64,000 bases of DNA from assembly GCF_000420065.1 (NCBI RefSeq), contig NZ_ATUF01000006.1, forward strand, positions 1 through 64,000, written 5' to 3'. This stretch comes from Varibaculum cambriense DSM 15806 (GTDB lineage: Bacteria; Actinomycetota; Actinomycetes; Actinomycetales; Actinomycetaceae). The notes beneath the pieces were generated by a model. The model was not told the DNA's origin. It made no database searches and saw nothing but the letters and a program-made list of their open reading frames with translations. Every line of letters begins with the position of its first letter. Position 1 is the first letter of the stretch. The position numbers and the translations under genes were made by a program. Positions 7,637-17,168 of this stretch are shown here, in pieces.

Positions 7637-8767
7637 ATGGCAAACACACAGTCGCCACTTTCTGGCACCGAGGTAGGTACCACCGGACCAGTATTGATTA
7701 TTGGAGCGGGTCTGCTAGGCGCATCCTTGGGGATGCGCCTGAGCAAACTGGGAGTGCCAGTTTTTTTACGGGATATTTATCCGGTAGTTAGTGCCCTGGC
7801 CTGCGATATGGGAGCCGGTAGTACCTGGGAAGAAAACTCCCCTGAACCTGCGCTAGTAGTGGTAGCTACCCCGCCAGATGTGGCTGCGGATCAGGTGATT
7901 GCTGCGCTCAAAGAGTTCCCTGATGCCATTGTTACTGACGTGGCCTCGGTAAAAAGCGTGATTTTAGCGGAAGTAGCGGAGGCCGGTGCAGACCTATCCC
8001 GCTATGTCGGCTGCCATCCGATGGCGGGGCGGGAACGCTCCGGCACTGCTTTTGCCCGCGAAGACCTGTTCGAATCCCGCCCCTGGGTGATAGTTCCCAA
8101 TGAAAAAACCGTGGCGGGAGCAGTTTTAGCGATGCGTAGTCTCGCTTTAGATGTAGGTTCCTTACCCCTGCAATTAGAAGCGGAAACTCACGACCAATCG
8201 GTGGCGCTAGTATCGCATGTTCCCCAACTGGTATCTTCCCTTTTAGCCGCGCAACTCGCGAGAGCGATGCCAGAATCTTTAGGGCTAGCGGGACAAGGGC
8301 TGCGAGATACTACCCGGATTGCTTCTTCCGATCCCGCCCTGTGGGCGGCAATCATTGCGGGTAACGCCGAGCATGTGGCGAAAGTGTTGCGAGGATTTAC
8401 TGATGATATGCAACAAGTTTTGCACGCCCTCGAACATCCCGGAACCGCAATCCCTTCCCCCAGCTTGGTGGGAGCTGTAACCTTAGCGATGCGGCAAGGC
8501 AACTTAGGGGTGGCGCGCATCCCCGGCAAACACGGGGGAGCACCCCGGCGCTACCAGGAAGTAATGGTTAAAGTGCCAGACGAGGCCGGTACCTTAGGTA
8601 GGCTTTTCCAGGCGGTAGGCGAGACCGGTATCAATATTGAAGATTTGGAGTTGGAACATTCCCCAGGAGCAGCGTTCGGGATAGCTCGGTTGGCGATTGA
8701 ACCTAACTCCGCGGCCTCGTTGGCGGAAAAACTTGAGATAAAAGGCTGGGAAATCGTAGCCTCTTAG
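7637..8767 (+). CDS. tyrA: Prephenate dehydrogenase
   Basis: The enzyme oxidatively decarboxylates prephenate to 4-hydroxyphenylpyruvate in tyrosine synthesis. The 376-aa protein has an N-terminal NAD(P)-binding Rossmann motif (GAGLLGASLGMRL) near residue 23, the family motif GCHPMAGRERSG near 131, an all-helical dimerisation domain and a C-terminal ACT domain (about 312-376, starting VMVKVPDEAGTLGRLF). The ACT domain implies allosteric control, possibly by tyrosine. It starts 9 nt after rluB and probably shares its transcript. Confidence 0.87.
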   Translation: MANTQSPLSGTEVGTTGPVLIIGAGLLGASLGMRLSKLGVPVFLRDIYPVVSALACDMGAGSTWEENSPEPALVVVATPPDVAADQVIAALKEFPDAIVTDVASVKSVILAEVAEAGADLSRYVGCHPMAGRERSGTAFAREDLFESRPWVIVPNEKTVAGAVLAMRSLALDVGSLPLQLEAETHDQSVALVSHVPQLVSSLLAAQLARAMPESLGLAGQGLRDTTRIASSDPALWAAIIAGNAEHVAKVLRGFTDDMQQVLHALEHPGTAIPSPSLVGAVTLAMRQGNLGVARIPGKHGGAPRRYQEVMVKVPDEAGTLGRLFQAVGETGINIEDLELEHSPGAAFGIARLAIEPNSAASLAEKLEIKGWEIVAS

Positions 8768-8888
8768 CGTATTCGCGGCAGAGTTAGCGAGGAAGCTATC
8801 CTAAACGGCTATAAATGGCATAGTATCGAAGGGTAGGGGACGTGTTCGCGCGTTCCAGTAATAATGCTTTCAGAAGGGTTATAACGCT

Positions 8889-9599
8889 ATGTCAGGTGAC
8901 GGTTCGCAATACGTTAGCCAGCAGATTCTTGGAGCCGGCTTGGTAATCGCCATTGATGGCCCCAGCGGGGCAGGCAAATCTACCATCGCGCGCCTATCTG
9001 CTGCGGAGCTAGGCACTAACTTTTTAAACACTGGCGCCATGTATCGCGCCCTCACCTGGTATGCCCTACAGCAACATGCAGATCTAAATGATCCTGCGGC
9101 GCTTACGACTCTGGCCACCACGATTCCGATGCAGGTAGAAGCGGTAGCTCATGCCCCGCGTATCTTGATCGAGGGGCGCGACGTGACTCGTTTCCTGCAC
9201 GGGGAGGAAATAAATAGCGCCGTCAGCCAGGTTAGCGCGATTCCTGGGGTGCGTGAACAGATGATTGCCCGTCAGCGGCAAATCATCCAAGCTGCCCAAG
9301 CATCTGGGCGGGGGATTGTAGCCGAGGGGCGCGATATTACTACCGTAGTTGCTCCGGGGGCAGACGTTAAGATTTTGCTCACTGCCTCTCCCGAGGTGCG
9401 TGAGCAGCGCCGCGCTCAGCAGTCAGGAGCAGGAAACGATGCGGTAGCTGCCCGTGACCTGGCCGACTCGCAGGTAAACAACTTCACGACTCCTGCTCCG
9501 GGAGTTGAACTTCTAGATTCTTCCGACCTGGATGAACAAGAAACTATGGAAGCGGTAGTGGACATGGTTGGCCGGACTTTCCGGGCCCGTCAAGGCTAA
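8889..9599 (+). CDS. cmk: Cytidylate kinase
   Basis: The enzyme phosphorylates CMP and dCMP with ATP. The 236-aa protein has the P-loop GPSGAGKST near residue 24, the NMP-binding [13 protein letters not shown] segment near 45, the conserved EGRDVTR and [17 protein letters not shown] motifs, and a lid region (REQRRAQQ). Length matches the bacterial family. The cmk-der pair is a standard actinobacterial order. The 121-nt upstream gap is featureless apart from a possible GAAGGG ribosome site about 10 nt before the ATG. Confidence 0.92.
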   Translation: MSGDGSQYVSQQILGAGLVIAIDGPSGAGKSTIARLSAAELGTNFLNTGAMYRALTWYALQQHADLNDPAALTTLATTIPMQVEAVAHAPRILIEGRDVTRFLHGEEINSAVSQVSAIPGVREQMIARQRQIIQAAQASGRGIVAEGRDITTVVAPGADVKILLTASPEVREQRRAQQSGAGNDAVAARDLADSQVNNFTTPAPGVELLDSSDLDEQETMEAVVDMVGRTFRARQG

Positions 9600-9640
9600 G
9601 GTTTCGCCAAAGCCCCTTGGCCTCGCCTAAACTAAAGGGC

Positions 9641-11077
9641 GTGAGTGAAGACTTAAACCCCGTGGATTCTGCGAATCTGCTCAGTGAAATTGAGCTACAG
9701 GACGACGACCTGGAGCTGCTTGAGGGCGAAGCTACCTCCGAGCAAACGCCGGATACCGGTGCCCTGCCGGTACTTGCGGTTATTGGGCGCCCAAACGTAG
9801 GTAAATCCACCCTGGTTAACCGAATTTTAGGGCGGCGCGCGGCCGTAGTACAAGACCACCCGGGAGTAACCCGCGATCGGGTACGTTACCAAGCACAATG
9901 GGCGGGTAAAGATTTCCAATTGCTGGACACTGGTGGCTGGGAACTGGGCGTAAATGGTTTAGATCAGATGGTGGCGGCGCAAGCCGAAGCCTCGATCCAG
10001 CTTGCCGATGCGGTGCTATTTGTGACCGATGCCGGGGTGGGAGCCACCGAAACCGATATGCAGATTGCGCGGATTTTGCAGCGCTGTAATAAACCGGTGA
10101 TTTTAGTAGCCAATAAGGTTGATTCCGAGCGGATGGAGGCCGATGCGGCTGCCCTGTGGTCATTGGGGTTAGGAGAACCCTTCCCGCTTTCTGCCCTCCA
10201 TGGGCGGGGCAGCGGTGATCTGTTGGATAAAGCGATTGGAATGCTGCCGGAAGAATCCCAGTATTCGCGGGCGCTGCCGGAGGGCAGCCCGGGGCGCGTG
10301 GCACTGATTGGTCGCCCTAATGTGGGTAAATCTTCGCTGCTTAACTCCCTCGCCGGTTCCCAGCGAGTAGTCGTCAACGAACTTGCAGGCACTACCCGTG
10401 ATCCGGTAGATGAAGTAATCGAGATCGCTGGGGTTCCCTGGACATTTGTGGATACCGCCGGGATTCGCCGTCGGATGCTGAAGAGTCGGGGTGCGGACTT
10501 TTATGCTTCCTTGCGCACCCAGGCAGCGATTGAGGAGGCCGATGTAGCGATGGTGTTGCTAGATGCCTCCCAGCCCCTGGCTAGCGCGGATATTAGGATC
10601 ATTGAAGAAGTTATTTCTGCGGGCAGAGCTATGGTTCTGGTGAACAATAAATGGGATTTGCTGGATGAGGAACGTCGCCACGATTTAGAACGCGAATGGG
10701 ATTTGCAGCTGTCCCACGTGGAATGGGCTCCCCGAATTAATCTTTCGGCGAAGACTGCCTGGCATACTAACCGTATCCAGGGGGCTTTAGCGCAGGCGCT
10801 TGCAGGTTGGAATACCCGGATTACCACCAGCGAACTTAACACTTTCCTGGGGCGTCTGGTTGCTGAACATCCGCATCCGGTTAGGGGAGGGAAACAGCCG
10901 CGGATAATGTTCGCTACCCAGGTTTCGGCAGCTCCTCCCCGGTTTGTGCTCTTTACCACCGGGTTCCTAGATCCGTCCTATCGCCGTTTTATTGAACATC
11001 GCCTGCGCGAAGAGTACGGTTTTATCGGCAGTCCCATCCAAATTTCGGTACGGGTACGCGAACGCCGCAAGCGTTAG
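9641..11077 (+). CDS. der: Ribosome-associated GTPase Der (EngA)
   Basis: Der is an essential GTPase for 50S subunit maturation. It has two tandem G domains, each with GRPNVGKS (near residues 49 and 225), DTGGW/DTAGI and NKVD/NNKWD motifs, followed by the KH-like domain. An acidic N-terminal tail of about 40 residues precedes G1. I chose the GTG at 9641 because a -10-like TAAACT (9628-9633) ends 7 nt before it, suggesting leaderless translation. A TTG at 9617 would add 8 residues and has no ribosome site. The 230 nt after the gene, up to the tRNA at 11308, contain no recognisable feature. Confidence 0.92.
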   Translation: MSEDLNPVDSANLLSEIELQDDDLELLEGEATSEQTPDTGALPVLAVIGRPNVGKSTLVNRILGRRAAVVQDHPGVTRDRVRYQAQWAGKDFQLLDTGGWELGVNGLDQMVAAQAEASIQLADAVLFVTDAGVGATETDMQIARILQRCNKPVILVANKVDSERMEADAAALWSLGLGEPFPLSALHGRGSGDLLDKAIGMLPEESQYSRALPEGSPGRVALIGRPNVGKSSLLNSLAGSQRVVVNELAGTTRDPVDEVIEIAGVPWTFVDTAGIRRRMLKSRGADFYASLRTQAAIEEADVAMVLLDASQPLASADIRIIEEVISAGRAMVLVNNKWDLLDEERRHDLEREWDLQLSHVEWAPRINLSAKTAWHTNRIQGALAQALAGWNTRITTSELNTFLGRLVAEHPHPVRGGKQPRIMFATQVSAAPPRFVLFTTGFLDPSYRRFIEHRLREEYGFIGSPIQISVRVRERRKR

Positions 11078-11307
11078 CAAGCAGGGCAGCAGGGGAAACC
11101 AATAGGCAAGTGCGCCTTTGTGAACATAGTTCTGAAGAAAAATAGTTGTTATCCGGGAGGAATCTGCCTTAGTGAGGAGTTTCATAAGGAGGGTTTTATC
11201 TAGAGGCTTCGGCGCGTAAGGCTAAAATTCCCGCAACTTACCCGGAAGGAAAAAAGATTAAAACAGGCGATTAAAACGCCAATATGCTGGGGTTATGCGC
11301 TGATCAG

Positions 11308-11393
11308 TACCTCGAGTGGGACTCGAACCCACATGTCCGGTGAAGGACGGCGGATTTTGAATCCGCTGCGTCTACCAATTCCGCCATCGAGGC
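11308..11393 (-). tRNA. tRNA-Leu (anticodon CAA)
   Basis: Read on the minus strand, the 86-nt sequence folds as a class II tRNA. The acceptor is GCCTCGA/TCGAGGT with a G-T first pair. The D-arm contains GGCGGAATTGGTAGACGC. The anticodon stem GCGGA/TCCGC encloses TTCAAAA, giving anticodon CAA. There is a long variable arm, and the T-arm is GTGGGTTCGAGTCCCAC. The CCA end is not encoded. The tRNA reads UUG codons and is convergent with der. Confidence 0.95.
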
Positions 11394-11442
11394 TTTTTTG
11401 TAACGCTGTAAAGCGTGACGGGTTTCAGTCTAATATAGACAC

Positions 11443-12051
11443 GTGGCAACTTCGAAATCTAACACCAAGAAAAATCAGACTGCTTCCCGTAAAGTGCTGG
11501 TAGCCGAGGATGAAACCCTGATCCGCCTGGATATTGTGGAAACTCTCACGGATGCCGGCTACGAAGTAGTAGCCGAGGCCGGAGATGGGGAAGCGGCCTA
11601 TCAGGCAGCGATAGAAAACCATCCTGACCTGTGTGTAATGGACGTAAAGATGCCCAAAATGGACGGAATTACGGCTGCGGAAAAGATTATGAAGGAGATC
11701 TCTTGCGCAGTAGTGATGCTTACCGCATTTTCACAAAAAGAGTTGGTGGAGCGAGCGCGAGACGCTGGCGCCATGGCCTATGTAGTTAAACCTTTTACCC
11801 CTGCCGAACTCTTGCCGGCAGTAGAAATCGCGCTTTCCCGGCATGCCGAGATTCAATCTCTGGAAGGCGAAGTAGCTGACTTGCAGGATCGTTTCGAGAC
11901 TCGCAAAGTGGTAGATCGGGCTAAAGGGCTGCTGATGGAAAACATGGAAATGAGCGAACCGGATGCTTTCCGTTGGATCCAAACCACTTCCATGAATCGG
12001 CGCCTGACTATGCGAGAAGTTGCCGAAGCGGTGGTGGAACAGATCGGCTAA
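11443..12051 (+). CDS. pdtaR: ANTAR-domain response regulator (PdtaR-like)
   Basis: A 202-aa receiver plus RNA-binding antiterminator. The REC domain has the acidic AEDE pair near residue 20, phospho-acceptor Asp in CVMDVKMPKMDG and the Lys of VVKPFTP. The C-terminal ANTAR domain (about 148-200, RKVVDRAKGLLMENMEMSE) binds paired hairpins in nascent RNA to prevent termination. The closest known relative is mycobacterial PdtaR, partnered by the PdtaS histidine kinase, which is not in this window. A -10-like TAATAT (11431-11436) ends 6 nt before the GTG start and there is no ribosome site, so the mRNA is probably leaderless. Confidence 0.9.
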   Translation: MATSKSNTKKNQTASRKVLVAEDETLIRLDIVETLTDAGYEVVAEAGDGEAAYQAAIENHPDLCVMDVKMPKMDGITAAEKIMKEISCAVVMLTAFSQKELVERARDAGAMAYVVKPFTPAELLPAVEIALSRHAEIQSLEGEVADLQDRFETRKVVDRAKGLLMENMEMSEPDAFRWIQTTSMNRRLTMREVAEAVVEQIG

Positions 12052-12128
12052 AGCCAGGTTAGCAGCAACTATAGGCGGTTGCTGTGACAGTAAGGCCTTT
12101 CCTCTAGGATGGTTACCAGGAGGAAAAC

Positions 12129-14792
12129 ATGGCCGACAAGAAAACTCTGCTAGTAATCGACGGGCATTCCGCAGCTTTTCGCGCGTTCTACGCCCTCGAC
12201 CCCGCAAATTTTCGTACCCAAGAGGGACAATACACTAACGCGGTATTCGGGTTCTTGCGGATGCTGGTCAAGATGCTGCAAGAGGAGCAACCCGACTATT
12301 TAGCGGTGGCTTTTGATGTTTCTCGCCATTCTTTCCGCACCGATGAATACCCCGAATACAAGGCCGGCCGCAAACCTACTCCGCCCGAATTTTCCGGACA
12401 AGTTGAACTGATTAAAGAGGCGCTAGCTCATCTGGGAATCACTACTTTAGAACAAGAAAATATTGAGGCCGACGATATTTTGGCTACTCTTGCTAGCCGA
12501 GGAAGTGCCGCCGGGATCCAGGTGTTGGTTGCTAGCGGGGATCGTGACACTTTCCAGTTATCAAACGAGCAGGTTACCGTGCTTTATCCTTCCCGCTCGA
12601 TCACTGACCTGAAACGGATGACACCCGGGGCTATTGAAGAAAAATATGGGGTTCCGCCGCACCGGTATCCCGAGATTGCCGCCTTGGTGGGAGAAAAAGC
12701 CGATAATCTCCCAGGGGTTCCCGGGGTGGGGGAGAAAACCGCTGCCTCCTGGATAAATAAATATGACGGCCTAGAGGGAGTGATCGCCCATGCCGCCGAT
12801 ATTGGCGGTAAACGGGGGGAAGATCTACGCGCTCACCTGGAGGATGTTAAACGTAACCGGAAATTGAATGCGTTACTGACCGATCTGGATTTAGGAGTAG
12901 AGGTTACCGAACTCACCTTTGGGAAAGCCGATGCCGCGAAGCTAGAAAAACTACTAGACAAATTGGAGATTGGACAGGGTACCCGCCAGGTTTTAGCCAG
13001 TATTCCCGCCTTCGCCCTCGCAGCTAAGCCCGCGGAAAAACGCCCCGAAGTTAAACATATTGCTCCAGAAAAGATAGCTAACTGGATAGCTGACCTTAAG
13101 GGGTCGGTAGGGGTAATAGTCGAGGGAGTTACCACTCCTGGCAGCGGAGAGGCCACCCAGGTTACTTTGGCCAGCCAAAACGAAGCTGCCCTTATCAGCT
13201 TGATCGAAGATGACGTAGCAACTGTAGCCGCGCTGCGCCAGTGGTTGCAAGACCCTAAGGAGAGCATTTTCCACAACTGGAAGAGCGCCTGGCATGCGCT
13301 CAAGGGCGCGGGGATCAAGCTTGGTTTGCCTAGTTGGGACAGTGAAATCGGTGGTTATCTGCTAGACCCTTCTGCCCGCTCCTACGATATTGAGGTATTG
13401 AGCGGGAAAATTCTGGGGCATCCTTTGGTGGTTGCGGAAGAAGAGGCCGGCGGACAGACCGCCCTGGATTTTTCGGGTACTGCTAATACCAAGACCGCAC
13501 AGATTGCGGCGGCTCTACCCGAGATTGCTAGCGGGGAAAAAGCGCGGTTAGCTACCGGACGCACTGAGCATTTATGGCTAGAAATGGAGCGGCCGATCGC
13601 CGAGATTCTTGCCCGGATGGAAGATACCGGAATTGCCCTCTCGGACCAGGTGCTAGGGGATTTAGAAAATGATTTAAGGCGGCAAACCGAGGACGCTATG
13701 CAGGCGGCCAGAAGGGAAGTAAATAGACCAGAGCTGAATCTTTCTAGCCCCAAACAGCTACAAGAAGTGTTATTTGACCAGTTGGGGATGCCGAAAACGA
13801 AGAAAACTCGTACCGGATACACCACGAATGCGGATGCCCTGGAGTGGCTGTTTAGTAAAACCCAGCATCCGTTCTTGCAGTATCTGTTGGCACACCGGGA
13901 CTCAATCAAACTTTTGCAGACCGTGGAGGGATTGCAAAAGGCAGTGCAAGCTGATGGCCGGATTCACACCACTTTTAAGCAAACTGTGACTGCTACCGGT
14001 CGGCTCTCATCTGCCGACCCGAACTTGCAGAATATTCCGGTACGCTCCGAGACTGGGCAACGTATTCGGGAAGCCTTTGTACGCGGGGCAGGATTCGAAA
14101 ACTTGATGAGCGTGGACTATTCCCAGATCGAGATGCGGGTAATGGCGCATATGTCCGGGGATCAAGATCTGATTGCCGCTATTAGGACTGGCGAAGATTT
14201 ACACCGCACTATGGCGGCCATGATTTTCGGGATTCCCGCCGAACAGGTCGATGACCAGATGCGCTCGCAGGTAAAAGCCACTTCCTATGGTCTGGCCTAT
14301 GGCCTATCGGCTTATGGGCTGGCGAATCAGCTGCGGATTGGCCAAAAGGAAGCCGAAAAGCTAATGGAAAGTTATTTTCAGCGTTTCGGCAAAGTTCGCA
14401 GCTATTTGCAGCAGATCGTGGAGGAGGCACGCGAACGGGGCTATACCGAAACCCTACAGGGGCGGCGTCGGCAACTGCCCGACCTCAGAAGCTCCAATCA
14501 CACTTTGCGGCGCATGGCGGAGCGCGCAGCCCTTAATGCCCCCATTCAGGGCACGGCTGCGGATTTGATGAAACAGGCAATGATCCGGGTTGATCAGGAA
14601 CTGAAGGAACAAAAGCTGTCTTCGCGGGTGCTACTGCAGATTCACGATGAATTAATCCTGGAGGTGGCTCCGGGGGAGGAAACGCAGCTGCGCGCCTTAG
14701 TAGAGGAAGCAATGTGTCATGCTGCGGAGCTGGCAGTGCCCCTAGTGGTCGGCATCGGAGTGGGAGAAAACTGGCGGAGCGCCGCCCATTAG
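12129..14792 (+). CDS. polA: DNA polymerase I
   Basis: An 887-aa family A polymerase. The N-terminal 5'-3' exonuclease (about 1-290) carries DGHSAAFRAFYAL, EADDILATL and GDRDTFQL. The polymerase domain has motif A (DYSQIEMRVMAHMSGD), motif B (RSQVKATSYGLAYGLSAYG) and motif C (QIHDELILEV). The middle 3'-5' proofreading domain seems dead. The usual DTET is replaced by VGVIVEGV, and the exo II Asp is missing from HNWKSAWHAL. This is usual in actinobacterial Pol I. The ATG follows AGGAGG closely. A probable terminator lies downstream at 14901-14933. Confidence 0.95.
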   Translation: MADKKTLLVIDGHSAAFRAFYALDPANFRTQEGQYTNAVFGFLRMLVKMLQEEQPDYLAVAFDVSRHSFRTDEYPEYKAGRKPTPPEFSGQVELIKEALAHLGITTLEQENIEADDILATLASRGSAAGIQVLVASGDRDTFQLSNEQVTVLYPSRSITDLKRMTPGAIEEKYGVPPHRYPEIAALVGEKADNLPGVPGVGEKTAASWINKYDGLEGVIAHAADIGGKRGEDLRAHLEDVKRNRKLNALLTDLDLGVEVTELTFGKADAAKLEKLLDKLEIGQGTRQVLASIPAFALAAKPAEKRPEVKHIAPEKIANWIADLKGSVGVIVEGVTTPGSGEATQVTLASQNEAALISLIEDDVATVAALRQWLQDPKESIFHNWKSAWHALKGAGIKLGLPSWDSEIGGYLLDPSARSYDIEVLSGKILGHPLVVAEEEAGGQTALDFSGTANTKTAQIAAALPEIASGEKARLATGRTEHLWLEMERPIAEILARMEDTGIALSDQVLGDLENDLRRQTEDAMQAARREVNRPELNLSSPKQLQEVLFDQLGMPKTKKTRTGYTTNADALEWLFSKTQHPFLQYLLAHRDSIKLLQTVEGLQKAVQADGRIHTTFKQTVTATGRLSSADPNLQNIPVRSETGQRIREAFVRGAGFENLMSVDYSQIEMRVMAHMSGDQDLIAAIRTGEDLHRTMAAMIFGIPAEQVDDQMRSQVKATSYGLAYGLSAYGLANQLRIGQKEAEKLMESYFQRFGKVRSYLQQIVEEARERGYTETLQGRRRQLPDLRSSNHTLRRMAERAALNAPIQGTAADLMKQAMIRVDQELKEQKLSSRVLLQIHDELILEVAPGEETQLRALVEEAMCHAAELAVPLVVGIGVGENWRSAAH

Positions 14793-14900
14793 GCAGCTGC
14801 GTATTGCGGTAGCGCAGAGCAGCTCCGGAACCTTCCGGCTCGCCCTCAGGGTCGATAACACTGTGTGATCGCCTACATTTTGCCAAAATACCCTCCGCAA

Positions 14901-14933
14901 GGGGTCTTTCAGCTGGAGCCGAAAGGGTTTTTG
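14901..14933 (+). terminator. Probable polA terminator
   Basis: The stem pairs CTTTC at 14906-14910 and GC at 14912-14913 with GC at 14918-14919 and GAAAG at 14921-14925, around a short loop, and is followed by a T-run. The stem is imperfect. The rest of 14793-15016 carries the rpsA leader, with TTGGAGAAATT acting as the ribosome site for rpsA. Confidence 0.55.
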
Positions 14934-15016
14934 CTGATAGGCTCAACAAGGTTTCTCTTATGAGGAACCAAATTGTCCATATTGTCTATTAAGTCCGTTT
15001 TGGAGAAATTATCTCT

Positions 15017-16474
15017 ATGACCACCTCTACTGAGCAGCTGGATCAAGTTGCCGTAAATGATATCGGTTCACAAGAAGAACTACTTGCTGCAATCGATAAA
15101 ACTATCAAGTACTTTGGCGATGGCGACATCGTTACCGGTACTGTCGTGCGGGTCGACCGCGATGAAGTCCTCCTCGATATTGGTTATAAAACCGAGGGCG
15201 TTATCCTCTCCCGCGAACTATCCATCAAACATGATGTGAGTCCCGAAGACGTTGTCCAGGTGGGCGACGAAATCGAAGCCCTGGTATTGCAGAAGGAAGA
15301 TAAGGAGGGGCGCTTACTGCTTTCGAAGAAGCGTGCCCAATACGAGCGTGCCTGGGGCGACGTCCAGAAGGTCAAGGAAGCCGATGGTGTAGTCACCGGT
15401 ACCGTGATCGAGGTGGTCAAGGGCGGCCTGATTTTGGATATCGGTCTGCGCGGCTTCTTGCCGGCTTCGCTGGTAGAAATGCGCCGGGTGCGTGACCTCG
15501 CTCCCTACATTGGTCGCGAGCTCGAAGCCAAGATTATTGAACTGGATGAGAACCGCAACAACGTGGTGCTTTCCCGCCGTGCCTGGTTGGAGCAAACCCA
15601 GGCGGAGGTACGTACCCAGTTCCTGGATACCTTGCAAAAAGGCCAGATTCGTTCCGGCGTGGTTTCTTCGATCGTCAACTTCGGTGCGTTCGTGGACCTG
15701 GGCGGAGTAGACGGCCTGGTGCACGTATCGGAACTTTCCTGGAAGCATATCGATCACCCCTCCGAAGTGGTGGAAGTTGGTCAGGAAGTCTCCGTCGAGG
15801 TACTGGACGTGGATATGGATCGCGAACGGGTTTCGCTGTCCTTGAAAGCCACCCAGGAAGATCCGTGGCAGACCTTCGCGCGTACCCACGCTATCGGCCA
15901 AGTGGTGCCGGGCAAGGTAACCAAGCTGGTTCCCTTCGGTGCCTTTGTACGGGTCGAGGACGGGATCGAAGGCTTGGTACATATCTCTGAACTGGCGCAG
16001 CGTCACGTAGAGGTACCGGAACAGGTCGTTAAAGTTGGCGAAGAAGTATTCGTTAAGGTTATCGATATTGATCTGGATCGTCGCCGGATTTCGCTGTCGC
16101 TCAAGCAGGCGAACGAGGGCGTCGACCCCAATACCACCGAGTTTGATCCTTCGCTGTACGGCATGACCGCCGAATACGATGAAGAGGGCAACTACAAGTA
16201 CCCCGAAGGCTTCGATCCGGAAACTAACGAGTGGATGGAAGGTTACGAGGCACAGCGGGAAGCTTGGGAAGAAGAATACGCCCAGGCGGAAGCCCGTTGG
16301 AAGGCTCACAAGGAGCAGGTGGCTAAGGCGCTGGAAGCCGATACGGAAGCCGCCGCTACCCGTCCGGATCCCGCAGAGAACGCTAGCTACTCCACCGAGA
16401 GTGAAGACTCGGCCGGTACTTTGGCTTCCGATGAAGCCCTAGCTGCTCTCCGCGAGAAGCTAACTGGCGAGTAA
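15017..16474 (+). CDS. rpsA: 30S ribosomal protein S1
   Basis: A 485-aa S1 protein that helps mRNAs bind the 30S subunit. Four S1 (OB-fold) repeats begin near residues 35, 120, 205 and 290. The later ones have the typical GxVxxIVxFGAFVDLGGVDGLVHVSEL pattern. The acidic, Gln/Glu-rich tail after about 380 (AEYDEEGNYKYPEGFDP) is the usual actinobacterial extension. Codon use is strongly biased, with few rare codons, as expected for high expression. GGAG lies about 12 nt before the ATG. A strong intrinsic terminator follows. Confidence 0.95.
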   Translation: MTTSTEQLDQVAVNDIGSQEELLAAIDKTIKYFGDGDIVTGTVVRVDRDEVLLDIGYKTEGVILSRELSIKHDVSPEDVVQVGDEIEALVLQKEDKEGRLLLSKKRAQYERAWGDVQKVKEADGVVTGTVIEVVKGGLILDIGLRGFLPASLVEMRRVRDLAPYIGRELEAKIIELDENRNNVVLSRRAWLEQTQAEVRTQFLDTLQKGQIRSGVVSSIVNFGAFVDLGGVDGLVHVSELSWKHIDHPSEVVEVGQEVSVEVLDVDMDRERVSLSLKATQEDPWQTFARTHAIGQVVPGKVTKLVPFGAFVRVEDGIEGLVHISELAQRHVEVPEQVVKVGEEVFVKVIDIDLDRRRISLSLKQANEGVDPNTTEFDPSLYGMTAEYDEEGNYKYPEGFDPETNEWMEGYEAQREAWEEEYAQAEARWKAHKEQVAKALEADTEAAATRPDPAENASYSTESEDSAGTLASDEALAALREKLTGE

Positions 16475-16518
16475 ACAGTTAATCGCAGTTCTACCTAAGA
16501 ACTGTGACGCTTAACTTT

Positions 16519-16564
16519 CAGGGTGGCCAGAAGCAGAATTGCTTCTGGCCACCCTGTTTTTTAT
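16519..16564 (+). terminator. rpsA intrinsic terminator
   Basis: A perfect 17-bp stem (16519-16535 with 16540-16556) around a 4-nt loop, followed by a T-run of seven or more. This is one of the strongest terminators in the window. Confidence 0.95.
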
Positions 16565-16647
16565 AGAGTAGAGCCGTGAATGCTGGATATTTGCGCTGAT
16601 TTTTCTATCTCCCGTTTTCCTTAACTAATGACAGGTAGCGTGAAACT

Positions 16648-17139
16648 GTGAAGCAGATGCCAGGCAGCGATGGTGAGGGCAAGAAGAGTAGCTCCTTGCC
16701 ACCAAATGCGCAGCGGTCTAACCCCTATGGGCCTCCCGGTAAGATTCTGCCTGCCGGACAGCCGCCAACGTTTGCTCCCTCTCCTTATCCCCAGTCATAC
16801 CAGGCAGGTGGTGCCGCCTATCCGCAGCCGGCAGCCCCGCCAGCGGCAGTACCGGCAGCATTTTCAGCGGCGTATTGGCAGCAGGGGGCGGGGAATTCCC
16901 CTAATCCAGAGGTTTCTTTTAACGCCAACTCGCCAGAGAGTAGCAATTCGACCTCTCAGAGATTACCGGTCGTGCTCTTGATAATCGGGATAGTAATCGC
17001 CTTAGCCTACCTGGTTTTCTTATTGCTGGTACTAGTAAAACCAGACATTCTGTCGTTAACTGCTTTCTCTTCACCCCCGGTTTCGATAACCGCTGAAGCG
17101 AAGCAACTGCTTGCTAGCAGCCCTATAGGGCTGTGGTGA
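16648..17139 (+). CDS. Proline-rich single-pass membrane protein
   Basis: I do not recognise a family. The 163-aa product has a disordered N-terminal half rich in Pro, Ala, Ser and Gln (about residues 1-105), one hydrophobic segment (about 106-133, VVLLIIGIVIALAYLVFLLLVLV), and a short C-terminal tail. It looks like a type II or signal-anchor protein with a Pro-rich cytoplasmic arm. The stop lies 29 nt before a second membrane-anchored gene, so the two are probably co-transcribed. The GTG start is preceded at 6 nt by TAGCGT, a weak -10-like match. Function unknown. Confidence 0.6.
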   Translation: MKQMPGSDGEGKKSSSLPPNAQRSNPYGPPGKILPAGQPPTFAPSPYPQSYQAGGAAYPQPAAPPAAVPAAFSAAYWQQGAGNSPNPEVSFNANSPESSNSTSQRLPVVLLIIGIVIALAYLVFLLLVLVKPDILSLTAFSSPPVSITAEAKQLLASSPIGLW

Positions 17140-17168
17140 ATATCGGGTTAGAAGGTAGGTAGATAACG

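Noticed and set aside
15314-16309. Long open frame opposite rpsA (331 codons, minus strand)
   Set aside because: It is fully antisense to the well-supported ribosomal protein S1 and reflects its biased codon use.
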